Under the pieces are notes generated by a model, which worked only from the letters and a program-made list of their open reading frames with translations, was not told the DNA's origin and searched no databases. DNA of 26,423 nt from positions 77,686 through 104,108 of IMG/VR virus record IMGVR_UViG_3300027908_000022. One strand, given 5' to 3'. Position numbers and translations under genes: made by a program. The DNA comes from a virus. This document shows, piece by piece, positions 1 through 7,685 of this stretch; position 1 is the stretch's first letter, and each line of letters starts with the position of its first letter.

Positions 1-38
1 GCTGCGCTTTCGGAAGCCGCGGCGACGGATATACGGGT

Positions 39-683
39 TCAGGCACGATTGCCGCCGATCGATTGGTCGATGAAGACCGTTCCCTCGAGGAGCCTGTTCG
101 TCGTGCCGTTCGGCCACGTGACGAGCAGATCCCATTGCGCCTGCGAGGTGCCGATCAGCGGAGCAAGGAGCGACTGGGGTATCGTGATGACGACCGTGAC
201 GCCGAGGAGCCAATTGCCGCCGATGCCCGGAACGACCGTCGACCAGTTCGGGACGTTGGTGTCGCCCGGCGACCATGCGTAGTACGCTCCATTGCCCGCC
301 TGGACGAACGCATATTCGCCCACCGTATAGCCCGTGGTGGACGCTGCCGCGAGCGCCGCAACGGTCGCCACCGTCAGGACGACGGGGCCCGGCGCCAGCG
401 TTTGCACGACCGGCGGCTCATTGAATGCCTGCAATTCCGCGAGGTTGGTGCACTGCGCTCCGACCGGCATCGGCGGCGCGACGCCGAACGTCACGCCCGG
501 TGACCCGCTCGCCATAGGGACCTGCACGAGCGGCAGAGCGTCGAGCGGCGTGGCCCGGATGGACAGCTGGGCGCTCGACGCCGAGATGCCAGCGAACGTG
601 TTGCCGCCGAGCAGTACCGTGATCCCTTCCGCGAGATCGCAGTACGTATCGAGGTAAAGATCCTGTTGGGCGAATGCGCTCAT
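39..683 (-). CDS. Putative virion/fibre-associated protein (214 aa)
   Basis: I do not recognise a named family. The reading frame stays open upstream of 683, but the start chosen (ATG at 683) overlaps the stop of the preceding gene as ATGA, which implies translational coupling. The product begins MSAFAQQDLYLDTYCDLAEG and has no signal peptide or membrane segment. The middle (about residues 95-130) is Ala/Val/Thr rich and is followed by a stretch rich in Tyr, Trp and Gly (AYYAWSPGDTNVPNWSTV), as is common in beta-structured phage appendage proteins. It is the last complete gene of the minus-strand structural operon and follows two fibre-like genes, so a virion accessory or fibre-attachment role is inferred from position only. 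Confidence 0.7.
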   Translation of the reverse strand: MSAFAQQDLYLDTYCDLAEGITVLLGGNTFAGISASSAQLSIRATPLDALPLVQVPMASGSPGVTFGVAPPMPVGAQCTNLAELQAFNEPPVVQTLAPGPVVLTVATVAALAAASTTGYTVGEYAFVQAGNGAYYAWSPGDTNVPNWSTVVPGIGGNWLLGVTVVITIPQSLLAPLIGTSQAQWDLLVTWPNGTTNRLLEGTVFIDQSIGGNRA

Positions 684-1720
684 CGGTAGTCGATCCGGAT
701 CCTGGAAATGGTCGCGGTGCAAACGCTCGACGAGGCGGCGCCGAGGAATATGCCCCACGACGTGACAGCGTTGCCGAGGGCGTAATGGACGAACCCCTGA
801 CCACCGTTCGCCTGCCCATCGGCGTCGGACAGCGGCCGCAAGGATCCGGCGGTAGGCCAGCTGGCGCCCGGGGCTCCGGAGGCCCCGTAGAGAACCGCGC
901 TCGAGCCGGCAATGCCGCGGCGGATGTCGAGCGCGAATGTGGCCGTCGTCCATATCGGCGTGGCGAAGGCGCCCACGATCGCGTCCTGCGTGCTGTTGAA
1001 CACGATACCCACCTGCGGATAGGTGCCGCCCGCATTGCCGTTCGAGAAGTGCGCCTGATACGCCAGCGTCGTGACGTCGTTGTGCTCGACACCGAAGCAA
1101 ACGTAGTCGTTCGAGTTGCTGTTCGTGGAGATCGCCGATATCTGCAGCCACAGGCGTATCTGGGTATTCCAGTCCATCCCGGCCATTACCGCGATCTGAT
1201 TGAACGGAAGAAAGAGACCTGGCGCCGTGTGCGCGTTGAATGCGTAGGAGCAGCTGGTATTCGGCGCGAGCTCAAGGCCGGCGCTCGCCACGAGCTGCGC
1301 GTGCGTCAGTTCATTGGCGCTGTTGATCTTCGTCCACGTCATCCCGGCGAACGTGTAGTTTCCGTCGGTCGCGAAGCTATGGTTCCCCTGCGCCGTCAGG
1401 TCGAGGTCGAGGGCAGTGGCCCATCCTCCGGGCGACCAGAGAAGAGAAGATCCCGTCGACGTCAGCAGACCTTGCGCGCCCACGGGCGACGGTAGCGATT
1501 CGCCGTCGATCGCGACGACCGTTGTATCTCCCGGAACCGTCGGTGACGACGTCACATCTCCCGTGAGACTTTTCCAGGTGGGCACCCCGTTCGCCGTGAA
1601 CAGCACCTGGCCCCCGGCACCGGCCGGCAGAGACGTCCCCGGAGGTCCGGGCGGACCCATGGCGAGCTGCTCGCCAGTGGCGGACGTCGCGACAACAGGG
1701 CCAGGAATTCCGGGGGGCAT
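680..1720 (-). CDS. Fibre-like virion protein sharing an N-terminal module with the upstream gene (346 aa)
   Basis: ATG at 1720; a purine-rich AGGAT element lies about 8 nt upstream. The first ~28 residues ([20 protein letters not shown], then MGPPGPPG) closely match the N-terminus of the upstream gene at 3199, which points to a shared anchoring or assembly module. Here only two or three Gly-Pro-Pro triplets follow instead of a long collagen-like stalk. The rest (about 45-346) is Gly/Ser/Thr/Asn-rich sequence of a beta-sandwich type with regular aromatic residues, typical of receptor-binding or decorating phage proteins. The stop overlaps the next start (ATGA at 683/680). A tail or capsid fibre role is inferred from composition and context; no enzymatic motif was seen. 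Confidence 0.75.
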   Translation of the reverse strand: MPPGIPGPVVATSATGEQLAMGPPGPPGTSLPAGAGGQVLFTANGVPTWKSLTGDVTSSPTVPGDTTVVAIDGESLPSPVGAQGLLTSTGSSLLWSPGGWATALDLDLTAQGNHSFATDGNYTFAGMTWTKINSANELTHAQLVASAGLELAPNTSCSYAFNAHTAPGLFLPFNQIAVMAGMDWNTQIRLWLQISAISTNSNSNDYVCFGVEHNDVTTLAYQAHFSNGNAGGTYPQVGIVFNSTQDAIVGAFATPIWTTATFALDIRRGIAGSSAVLYGASGAPGASWPTAGSLRPLSDADGQANGGQGFVHYALGNAVTSWGIFLGAASSSVCTATISRIRIDYR

Positions 1721-1729
1721 ACGAGGATC

Positions 1730-3199
1730 CTATCGACTGATGCAGGTGGCGGTACCGCCTGACGAGTAGTTCGTGTTTCCCGCGATATCTTGCGCAGTAT
1801 AATTGTTGCCGCTGACCGTGACTATATATGCCGTCGAATTGGTGCTCGCCACGAGCTGGTCCACGTTCGCGGTATTGGTGTTTGCGTTGTTCGTGTTCCC
1901 GCCATTGATCCCGCTGAAACTCACCCAATCGCCGGACTGGAACGGGTGTCCACCGCTCGACGAATAAACGATGGGTGTCGCGTTCGTCGCGTTGGTGACC
2001 GATGCCTGCAGGAGCGATGCGCTATAGTCGCACTCGTAGATGATGGCGTTACACACGGCATTGCCGCCACTGGTTTCAAAACCCATCCAAAATCCGAAGT
2101 CGGTCATTCCCGACGGGGACGCCATCGCCGCCCAGTCTCCCCATAGAATGCCGTCGGGACTGGTCTGGAAGTGAAGTAGCGAACCATCGTTCAATATCCG
2201 CAGATGAATGCGACCGTCTCCACCCAAGAATGGGCGAACGATTGCGGACTCTTCGTTGACTGGGCTACCAATCCGAGCGCCACCGACCGTGAACTGCACG
2301 ACGTGCAGCCCGTACCCACCGGTCGAAGAGTTATACATCACGATCGCCCATCCGGTGGATGTTCCAACCGTCGTGCCGTTGGTCACGCACAGAGCGATGC
2401 CTGGATACGTGTCGCCACCAAATGGCTGACCGGGCGTAAACGAAGCCGTGAACGTGATCTTCCATGGGCTCGTCTGGCCAAGGGAAGCCGATTGGAGCGC
2501 GCAATTAGCCTTTGACGCAGTATTTTCGACGACGGCCGTACGGATACAATCCGCATACTGGTTCAGCACGAGGTTGCCGTTCACCGTGAACGAGCTCGCG
2601 AGCGGAGGCGCTGGCGCGGGGGTGGTGAGGAATTGGACCCATGCACTGAGCGTCGGGTCGTCGACATAGAACGCCCCAACGTCCGTCGCGCAATACAGCT
2701 TGCCCGATCCGGACGCGGACGGCCGAGCCGAGGCAAGCCCGACGGCCGCGCCGCCGCTCCCCGTGCTGCCGGCTCCTGTGGGGCCTACGGGGCCGGTGGG
2801 ACCGGCGGGCCCCGTGGGACCGGTCGCGCCCTGGGTGCCCACGCCTGAGGCTCCCGTGGCCCCGGCGGGGCCTGTGGGACCCGTAGGACCGGCCGCCCCC
2901 GTGGGGCCCGGGGGTCCCCCGGAAGGCCCCGTGACGCCTTGTGGCCCGGTCGGGCCGGCCGGCCCCGTGGGACCCGTGGGTCCTATCGCCGTCGGCCCCG
3001 TAGGCCCGGTGGGCCCCGTCGGCCCGGTCGGACCTGTGGGTCCGAGCTCGCCTGTCGAGCCCGTGGGGCCGCCAGCCGGGCCCGTGGGACCTGGCGGCCC
3101 CGTCGGACCCGTCGGCCCGGTAATCCCTTGCGGGCCCATGGCCAGCTGCTCGCCGGTCGCCGAGACGGCTACGGCCGGACCAGGAATGCCGATGGGCAT
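1730..3199 (-). CDS. Collagen-like fibre protein with C-terminal beta domains (489 aa)
   Basis: ATG at 3199 overlaps an upstream TAA as TAATG. Domains in order: an N-terminal module of about 25 residues shared with the downstream gene; a collagen-like stalk of Gly-Pro-Thr and Gly-X-Y triplets to about residue 150, expected to trimerise; a short link reading [15 protein letters not shown]; a beta-sandwich of about residues 200-400 with the motif [10 protein letters not shown], resembling concanavalin/LamG-like folds; and a C-terminal module (about 410-489) containing [16 protein letters not shown], similar to the short beta module often seen in phage and bacterial surface proteins (FCCH-like). 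It is most likely a trimeric host-recognition or head fibre. The antisense strand of the stalk also gives long open frames because GGNCCN is self-complementary; those are artefacts. Confidence 0.85.
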   Translation of the reverse strand: MPIGIPGPAVAVSATGEQLAMGPQGITGPTGPTGPPGPTGPAGGPTGSTGELGPTGPTGPTGPTGPTGPTAIGPTGPTGPAGPTGPQGVTGPSGGPPGPTGAAGPTGPTGPAGATGASGVGTQGATGPTGPAGPTGPVGPTGAGSTGSGGAAVGLASARPSASGSGKLYCATDVGAFYVDDPTLSAWVQFLTTPAPAPPLASSFTVNGNLVLNQYADCIRTAVVENTASKANCALQSASLGQTSPWKITFTASFTPGQPFGGDTYPGIALCVTNGTTVGTSTGWAIVMYNSSTGGYGLHVVQFTVGGARIGSPVNEESAIVRPFLGGDGRIHLRILNDGSLLHFQTSPDGILWGDWAAMASPSGMTDFGFWMGFETSGGNAVCNAIIYECDYSASLLQASVTNATNATPIVYSSSGGHPFQSGDWVSFSGINGGNTNNANTNTANVDQLVASTNSTAYIVTVSGNNYTAQDIAGNTNYSSGGTATCISR

Positions 3200-3228
3200 T
3201 ACTCGCCTCCGCCGCCTTCGACGACGCG
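3199..3228 (-). repeat. Second copy of the neck-gene 3' end (RVVEGGGGE-stop), downstream of the HNH gene
   Basis: On the minus strand this 30-nt segment reads RVVEGGGGE-stop and sits directly before the collagen-like gene, with its TAA overlapping that gene's ATG. It matches 3791-3820, the real end of the neck gene (RVVDGGGGE-stop), at 24 of 30 bases. All six differences are at third codon positions; five are silent and one changes Asp to Glu. The HNH gene lies exactly between the two copies. Confidence 0.85.
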
Positions 3229-3236
3229 AGCAAGGC

Positions 3237-3779
3237 TCAGCGCGCGCGTTTGCGTATCGCGCGCGCGATCGCTTCGTGTTCCCCTGCTGTCCCGTCGCTC
3301 TTCAGGCGATTGGCGCGCCGACCCACAATCCAGACGTTCCCAGGTATGTAGCCGCGATCGTTGTCGATGCGATCGAGAGACGGCGTGAAAATGCCGTCGC
3401 GTTGTTCTGGCGGTGGGAATGGATGGCCCAACAAGGGACAATGCGTCCCCATCGGGGGTATGTCCTCCAGCCGGATCGTGAACTCGACCCCCATCTTTTT
3501 CGCACGACTCTTCGCCTCGGTGAACAGCGACCGGACAATATTCTTGATGCGCCATAGGCGACGAAGCTCGTTGAACCTCGGTTTGTGCGCATCGCGCCAC
3601 TTTTTCGTGGCAGCCTTTGCCTTGTCCTTGTTCTTCGCGACATATGCGCGCGTAAACGCGCGAGCCCTCGCCCGCACGCCCTCCGGATCCGCAGCGAGTC
3701 GTCTCGCCTGATATGCGCGCTGGATGGCCAAGCGATGCTCCCGCTGCTCCGGCGTCTCGTTTGGCTTGGGTGATGGCAT
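3237..3779 (-). CDS. HNH homing endonuclease (180 aa)
   Basis: Free-standing phage HNH endonuclease. The start chosen is ATG at 3779 ([12 protein letters not shown]); the frame extends further upstream but overlaps the neck gene and has no nearer start. The N-terminal 80 residues are basic and helical ([23 protein letters not shown]), likely DNA-binding. The catalytic region holds THCPLLG, then [11 protein letters not shown] and [18 protein letters not shown], the usual order of conserved residues in phage HNH enzymes, in which a metal-binding Asp-Arg-Ile-Asp segment is followed by an Asn-rich helix. It lies between neck and fibre genes and is flanked by two recoded copies of the neck-gene end, the signature of an insertion into that gene's 3' terminus. 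It probably acts in homing into phages lacking it. Confidence 0.85.
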   Translation of the reverse strand: MPSPKPNETPEQREHRLAIQRAYQARRLAADPEGVRARARAFTRAYVAKNKDKAKAATKKWRDAHKPRFNELRRLWRIKNIVRSLFTEAKSRAKKMGVEFTIRLEDIPPMGTHCPLLGHPFPPPEQRDGIFTPSLDRIDNDRGYIPGNVWIVGRRANRLKSDGTAGEHEAIARAIRKRAR

Positions 3780-3790
3780 GGTAAGACATG

Positions 3791-3820
3791 TTACTCTCCA
3801 CCGCCTCCGTCTACAACGCG
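3791..3820 (-). repeat. Neck-gene 3' end, partner of the repeat at 3199-3228
   Basis: This is the terminal 30 nt of the neck-protein gene, encoding RVVDGGGGE-stop. It pairs with 3199-3228 as a direct repeat flanking the HNH gene, with mismatches only at codon third positions. One copy is presumably native and the other element-borne; the sequence does not say which. Confidence 0.85.
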
Positions 3821-4261
3821 GTAGCTCACGGAGCTGCGCAGAATCCCTTGGTCGATGAGGGGCGTACTCGATCCCTTGCGCGCGATCGTGCTCGGCGCGT
3901 TCGCAGGCTCGATGCCGTCGGCCATCCGCTGTTGGATCTGGCCAACGCAGTATTGGCCCATGAGCTCTAGGATCTCTTCCTTGGTGCGCTTGCCTTCGAT
4001 CACGCTCTCCATGAGGGCCGCGAACTTCACCCGGAGTTCCGGCTCTTGCTCGTCGAACCACGCGCGAATGAACGAGCGCTCCGGGATCGTCGCCGTGCCG
4101 AATTCATTGAACTCGCCGATCTCCATGATGCTCGCGGCATCGTCGCCGTGCGCGCCGTCCTCGAGGATGCCGACCTCGATGGACGCGCCGCTCTTGGCGC
4201 CATATACGCGCTTCAAGAGATCCTTGTAGCCGCGGTCGGCGTCGTGGATCTTGACGCTCAT
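3791..4261 (-). CDS. Neck / tail-completion protein, HK97-gp10-like (156 aa)
   Basis: ATG at 4261 overlaps the stop of the DUF4054 gene (ATGA). The sequence has the layout of gp10-like connector proteins: an early beta strand (ASIEVGILEDG), the strongly typical segment EIGEFNEFGTATIPERSFIR, a helical middle, and near the C-terminus STPLIDQGILRSSVSYRV. In such phages this protein joins the head completion ring to the tail. The C-terminal tail VVDGGGGE is duplicated beyond the HNH gene, so the original gene end was probably displaced or replaced when the endonuclease gene arrived. Family assignment rests on recognised motifs and position between the DUF4054 adaptor and fibre genes. Confidence 0.8.
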   Translation of the reverse strand: MSVKIHDADRGYKDLLKRVYGAKSGASIEVGILEDGAHGDDAASIMEIGEFNEFGTATIPERSFIRAWFDEQEPELRVKFAALMESVIEGKRTKEEILELMGQYCVGQIQQRMADGIEPANAPSTIARKGSSTPLIDQGILRSSVSYRVVDGGGGE

Positions 4262-4596
4262 ACCGGCCTCGAGGCCACGGCAAAGCCGCCGGCGACCGCC
4301 TGTTCGAGCTCCTCGAATTGCTCGAGATACGGCGTCTTGCTATTGCCGCTCTTCGGCTGGGCCATGAGGGTCGACACGCCGAACGGCGACGTCATGAGGT
4401 AGTGTGCCGCGAGCAGGCACTGCGCCGAGTCCGCGATCGTCGGCGGGTTGGTGGCCGGATTGGCCGGGGGCCCCCAGACTGTGTAATCGGGGCCGCCCAT
4501 GCGCGCGGCGGCGAGCGTGAGCTTTCCCTGGATGAGGAGCGCGTTCGTCTCCTGAAACTCGGGGAAGAGCTGCAAAAACGTCGCGGGCGTCACCAC
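4258..4596 (-). CDS. Head-tail adaptor, DUF4054 family (112 aa)
   Basis: Starts at one of two consecutive GTG codons (4596 or 4593); the former is used here. The protein begins VVTPATFLQLFPEF and contains LTLAAARMGG, YTVWG and SAQCLLAAHYLMTSPFG, the conserved pattern of DUF4054 phage proteins, which lie just after the major capsid gene and serve as head completion or adaptor proteins. A CCTACCTTC motif (4602-4610 on the minus strand) sits 5 nt before the GTG with no good Shine-Dalgarno site between, so the message may be almost leaderless. The stop overlaps the neck gene start. Confidence 0.82.
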   Translation of the reverse strand: MVTPATFLQLFPEFQETNALLIQGKLTLAAARMGGPDYTVWGPPANPATNPPTIADSAQCLLAAHYLMTSPFGVSTLMAQPKSGNSKTPYLEQFEELEQAVAGGFAVASRPV

Positions 4597-4601
4597 CCCG
4601 C

Positions 4602-4610
4602 GAAGGTAGG
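4602..4610 (-). promoter_or_regulatory. CCTACNTTY motif upstream of the DUF4054 gene
   Basis: Minus strand reads CCTACCTTC, the last base 5 nt before the GTG start. It contains TACCTT, which fits a TANNNT -10 element. One of seven sense-oriented copies in the window. Promoter function is inferred. Confidence 0.5.
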
Positions 4611-4615
4611 CCGCG

Positions 4616-5128
4616 TCAGAGATCGAGCGTCGGCGCCGACAGCTGCGACATGACGCGCTGGTAGTCGACCATGACTTGCTGCGTGAAGGCCGCGACAGCC
4701 TTCGAGTCGGAGGTGTCGACCTCGCCGTCCCCGCCGCGCAGGCCCGAGACCTTGAGGTGCCGGACGAAACCCATGCAGTTGGACGATGCGGCGGCGCCCC
4801 AGGCAGCGGGCCAGCGCGAGCGGAAGTTCGCCGTGTACGCGCGGACTTCCTTTTCCTTCATCGCGGCGAGCTTGTCCTCGCCGACGTCGACGGCCATGTG
4901 GGCGACGAAGAGCGCGGCGCCCTGCTTGCGCATCGCGAACTCGCCGCTCGAGATGATGTCGACGATGTGGCCGAGCTTCTCGCGGATCGCGCGCGCCTGC
5001 TTCTGGGGCTCGCTCTCCTTGACCTCGACCCCCGTGACCATCATGTCGGGGACCTGCGTATGCAGTTGGACCGGAGCGTCGTCCGGCTTGGCTTTCTTCG
5101 AACCCGTTACGGCGGCTGCTTCACTCAT
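4616..5128 (-). CDS. Small structural-operon protein of unknown function (170 aa)
   Basis: ATG at 5128 overlaps the GIY-YIG stop (ATGA). I do not recognise the family. The first 30 residues are charged and probably disordered (GSKKAKPDDAPVQ). A helical middle follows (QKQARAIREKLGHIVDIISS, EDKLAAMKEKEVRAYTA) and then a C-terminal half with MGFVRHLKVSGLRGG and a helix ending in QVMVDYQRVMSQ. It lies between the major capsid protein and DUF4054, a position usually held by small head proteins or head-completion factors. A CCTACCTTC motif ends 5 nt before the start codon, inside the end of the GIY-YIG gene. Confidence 0.75.
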   Translation of the reverse strand: MSEAAAVTGSKKAKPDDAPVQLHTQVPDMMVTGVEVKESEPQKQARAIREKLGHIVDIISSGEFAMRKQGAALFVAHMAVDVGEDKLAAMKEKEVRAYTANFRSRWPAAWGAAASSNCMGFVRHLKVSGLRGGDGEVDTSDSKAVAAFTQQVMVDYQRVMSQLSAPTLDL

Positions 5129-6084
5129 GTCGTGAAGGTAGGATCGCTCTGCCGTTTGGCCTTCTTCCGTTCGCGCCAAGCCTTTTGAGCCGCCAAGTTG
5201 CAGACCTTGCACTTGTAGTCGAACCGACCGCCTGGACGGGCGATCTTGAAGCAGTCCTCGAAGGCCATCTCGCCGTGGACCTTGCATTTGTGGGTCGTGA
5301 ACGGCTCGATCGGGTTCTCCGCCCGGAATTCATCACGCTTGACCTTCTGGACCGCCAAGACGCAGGCCTTGCACTCGTAGACGCGGAGTCCCGTCGCCTT
5401 GGCGATTTTCGAGTAGCAGCCACCGACGAGCGGGACGGGGCCATGAACCTTGCAGTCGAAGTGGGTGCGCTCGGCACGCTGCTGGGCCTTGGTCGCGCTG
5501 ACCTTGGCGGCGCTCTCGGCGAAACGGCGCGCAGTACCTTCCGGATCGGCTTCGCGGGCGGCGCGTTGGCCGGCGGCTATGGCCGCCGCGTGGGCTGCCC
5601 TATGCTCCGGATCTGCCCATCGGGCCTTGGCCTCGGCGGAAACCTTGGCACGAAACTCGGGCGACGCCTTGGCTAGGCGGGAGGCCTCGCTCATCTTGGC
5701 GATGGCCTCTGGACGATTCAGCGCTTCAAGCATCTTCGCGCGGTGCTCCGGCCGATCCCACGGGTTGCGGCGACCGTCGTGCGGACCTTCATTACCGCCG
5801 ACCTTGCGATTGAAACCCTTGGCCGGGTCGAGAGCTCCGAGTCTCTCGATCCATATGCGCTCGACCTCGTTGGCCTCTTCCTGTGTCGCGCACGTCTGAA
5901 GCACTTCGTGCGCGAACGCGTCGGGCCCATGCTTCCGGATCGTGTTCGCGAAGAGCGTTCGCGAGCCATCAGCGCGTGCGTAGCGGCAGTGGCCCCGCCA
6001 TCGGCGCGCCATCGACTGCGACGTCTGGCCGACGTAACGACGGCCGTCTGAAATCAGCGTGTGACAGTAGATCGTCCAGGGCAC
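5125..6084 (-). CDS. GIY-YIG homing endonuclease with tandem zinc ribbons (319 aa)
   Basis: GTG start at 6084, 36 nt after the capsid-gene stop. The N-terminal nuclease domain (1-95) shows the GIY-like strand WTIYCHTL and YVGQT, then RRWRGHCRYA with the conserved Arg, and an acidic ERIWIERLGA segment. Residues ~105-190 hold NUMOD3-like basic repeats (HRAKMLEALNRPEAIAKMSE, EFRAKVSAEAKARWADPEH), a DNA-contact region of homing enzymes. The C-terminal ~110 residues carry two similar C-x2-H ... C-x2-C ribbons (CKVHGPVPLVGGC ... CKAC and CKVHGEMAFEDC ... CKVC). The last codons (DPTFTT) are encoded by the CCTACCTTC motif that precedes the next gene. Likely a mobile intronless homing gene. Confidence 0.88.
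   Translation of the reverse strand: MPWTIYCHTLISDGRRYVGQTSQSMARRWRGHCRYARADGSRTLFANTIRKHGPDAFAHEVLQTCATQEEANEVERIWIERLGALDPAKGFNRKVGGNEGPHDGRRNPWDRPEHRAKMLEALNRPEAIAKMSEASRLAKASPEFRAKVSAEAKARWADPEHRAAHAAAIAAGQRAAREADPEGTARRFAESAAKVSATKAQQRAERTHFDCKVHGPVPLVGGCYSKIAKATGLRVYECKACVLAVQKVKRDEFRAENPIEPFTTHKCKVHGEMAFEDCFKIARPGGRFDYKCKVCNLAAQKAWRERKKAKRQSDPTFTT
5134..5142 (-). promoter_or_regulatory. CCTACNTTY motif upstream of the 170-aa gene
   Basis: Minus strand reads CCTACCTTC, ending 5 nt before the ATG at 5128. It lies within the terminal codons of the GIY-YIG gene, so the endonuclease gene carries this element along. Promoter role inferred from recurrence. Confidence 0.5.
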
Positions 6085-6120
6085 CCAGTCAGGCTATCGC
6101 CAACCGGGGCGCAAGTCCAA

Positions 6121-7245
6121 TCATAGTCCGTCCATCACGGTGATGCCCAGAGGCCTCACTGCCATCGCACCGCCGACGCGCGAGTACGTCGGGATCTCGA
6201 ACACGAGGCTCGACGGCTGGGGCGCGAGCTGCACGAACGGCTGGGCCACCATGAGCTGGACGACGTCCGGGTTCTTCTCGTAGACGACGACGCGCGTCTT
6301 GTACGAGTTCGTCGCGCCGAGCGAGGAGCCCGATCCGGCGATCGAGCCGGCGCCCTGGAGGATCGCCCAGTCGTCGACCTCGAGGCCGGTCACGCGCTCG
6401 AGATAGGCGAGGATGCCGTCGTCCGTGAACGCGGGCGAGCGGGGAACGCCGTCGAGGATGCCGTAGAGGTTCGGTGGGAGCAGGACGTTTGTCGCCTTGT
6501 GGCGTCCGAGGGTCAGCGCGTAAATCTGCTGCTTCTGGGCCAGAATGTCCGATGCGATGGCGCTGACGGCGCCGACCGCGGGGTAGGGAACCGTCGTCGT
6601 CGGCGGCGTTGCGAGGGCCGTCTTCAGCTGCGAGGCCCACGTGCCCGTCGATACCTGCGGGACGGCCGCGACGCCTGGGGCGTTGGTCACGCCGACGGTA
6701 CCGGTCGCCGCGTAGCCCGTGCACGCGATGCTCTCTTCGAGCGCTTCGATGGCCTCGCGCGTCGCCTTGGCCTTCTCGGCCTCGATGGCGATCTGCGCCT
6801 TGGCCGCGGACGCCTGATCGATCACGCTGAAGTTGTACGACGCTCCGAGCGTGATAATCTGCGAGGGCCACTCCTCGCCTTCCAGGTCGATGTTCGGCAG
6901 GTCGCGCGCGTTGCCGGCGTTGACCACCGCCGCGTTGCCGAGGCGGGAGATCATCCGGTAGGTGTACGAGAGATCGCCTGGCCCGAGCTCGGTGTTCACG
7001 GGGAACAGCTGGTAGGCCTTGTACTGCGCGAACTCGGCCGCGTAGACCTTGGTGATGATGTGCTCCAGCTGACGAGCGAAGGCCATCGTCTGCCCGGCGT
7101 CCTCACGGAACCCGGCATTCGAGAGGCGGATGCGCGCGACGCGCTGGAAGTCGTCCTTGCTGTCGAGCCGCAGCCCCCGCATGGGGTTCATGCCGGCGCT
7201 GATGGTGACGGCGCCGAGCACCTGGCTGAAGTTGGTGGACATCAT
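6121..7245 (-). CDS. Major capsid protein, DUF2184 family (374 aa)
   Basis: The main shell subunit, HK97-type fold expected. Two consecutive ATG codons occur at 7245 and 7242; the first overlaps the HNH stop (ATGA), and an AAGG lies just upstream. Recognisable DUF2184 features are the helical N-terminal arm with FARQLEHIITKVYAAEFAQ, the LFPVNTELGPGDLSYTYR segment, the core with GRHKATNVLLPPNLYGIL, and the highly typical C-terminal run VVVYEKNPDVVQL, then SLVFEIPTYSRVGGAMAVRP and a terminal VMDGL. Length agrees with the family. It follows the cement protein, interrupted by an HNH gene, and is followed by a GIY-YIG gene, so both sides of this essential gene have been invaded. It should be the most strongly expressed gene here; a CCTACATTC motif lies about 50 nt upstream. 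Confidence 0.92.
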   Translation of the reverse strand: MMSTNFSQVLGAVTISAGMNPMRGLRLDSKDDFQRVARIRLSNAGFREDAGQTMAFARQLEHIITKVYAAEFAQYKAYQLFPVNTELGPGDLSYTYRMISRLGNAAVVNAGNARDLPNIDLEGEEWPSQIITLGASYNFSVIDQASAAKAQIAIEAEKAKATREAIEALEESIACTGYAATGTVGVTNAPGVAAVPQVSTGTWASQLKTALATPPTTTVPYPAVGAVSAIASDILAQKQQIYALTLGRHKATNVLLPPNLYGILDGVPRSPAFTDDGILAYLERVTGLEVDDWAILQGAGSIAGSGSSLGATNSYKTRVVVYEKNPDVVQLMVAQPFVQLAPQPSSLVFEIPTYSRVGGAMAVRPLGITVMDGL

Positions 7246-7685
7246 GTGCCTTGAATCTCCGAGTGGGCTGCGACGGACTTATGGCCCGCATCCCGAATGT
7301 AGGAGGCGGCGTTCATTACGAGGTTCAGGTTGTCTTGCAGCATGCCGATTCCGGCATTGCAGCGGCGGCATAGAAGGCCGCGGAGCTTCCCTGTGTTGTG
7401 ATCGTGATCGAGAACGACGTGCTTCGGCTGACGGCCAGACCGACCACCAGAATTGACGACCATCTGGGTCGAGCAGATTGCACATAGACCTTCTTGGTTC
7501 TCGAACATCTGCATGAACTGCTCTGGTGTGAGTCCGAATCTCTTCTTGAGATGGTGGCGGCGCGAATATACGGAGACCATGGATCCGAGGCGCTCTTTCC
7601 GTCGAGCGCGGTAGGCCAATTCCGCGGCTTTGCCTTTCGGCGAAGCCTTGTATTTGGCCAGTCCGCGCTTGACGGCAGGCGTCAA
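7242..7685 (-). CDS. HNH endonuclease, recombination endonuclease VII type (147 aa)
   Basis: The start appears to be TTG at 7685, overlapping the cement-gene stop (TTGA); no upstream alternative exists in frame. The N-terminus is basic (KRGLAKYKASPKGKAAELAY). The core shows the endonuclease VII order: LTPEQFMQMFENQEG, CAICSTQ, VVLDHDHNTGKLRGLLCRRC and NAGIGML, with two CxxC pairs binding zinc and the DHDH metal site. Free-standing genes of this kind are frequent in phages as homing or recombination nucleases. It sits exactly between the cement and capsid genes, which are normally adjacent, so it is probably an insertion. Its 3' end contains the CCTACATTC motif that serves the capsid gene. Confidence 0.88.
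   Translation of the reverse strand: MTPAVKRGLAKYKASPKGKAAELAYRARRKERLGSMVSVYSRRHHLKKRFGLTPEQFMQMFENQEGLCAICSTQMVVNSGGRSGRQPKHVVLDHDHNTGKLRGLLCRRCNAGIGMLQDNLNLVMNAASYIRDAGHKSVAAHSEIQGT
7295..7303 (-). promoter_or_regulatory. CCTACNTTY motif 50 nt upstream of the major capsid gene
   Basis: Minus strand reads CCTACATTC. Its end is 49 nt from the capsid ATG (7245), a spacing nearly equal to that of the copy before the internal scaffold start at 9183. It lies in the coding end of the HNH gene. Confidence 0.45.

Noticed and set aside
1-38. Possible end or start of a further gene at the left edge
   Set aside because: Only 38 nt after the last minus-strand stop, with no start codon and Shine-Dalgarno pair; nothing can be called.
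2700-3557. Plus-strand frame coding a long Val-Gly-Pro repeat protein
   Set aside because: GGN-CCN triplets read as Gly-Pro on both strands; this is the antisense of the collagen-like stalk, with no start signal and running into the HNH gene.
3787-3789. ATG at 3789 with GGAGAG upstream as the HNH start
   Set aside because: It opens the shadow frame, not the HNH frame; the HNH frame's first start is ATG 3779.
3199-3801. A 200-codon minus-strand frame ending in RVVEGGGGE
   Set aside because: Only the last ~12 codons are meaningful (the duplicated neck-gene end); the rest is a shadow of the HNH gene.
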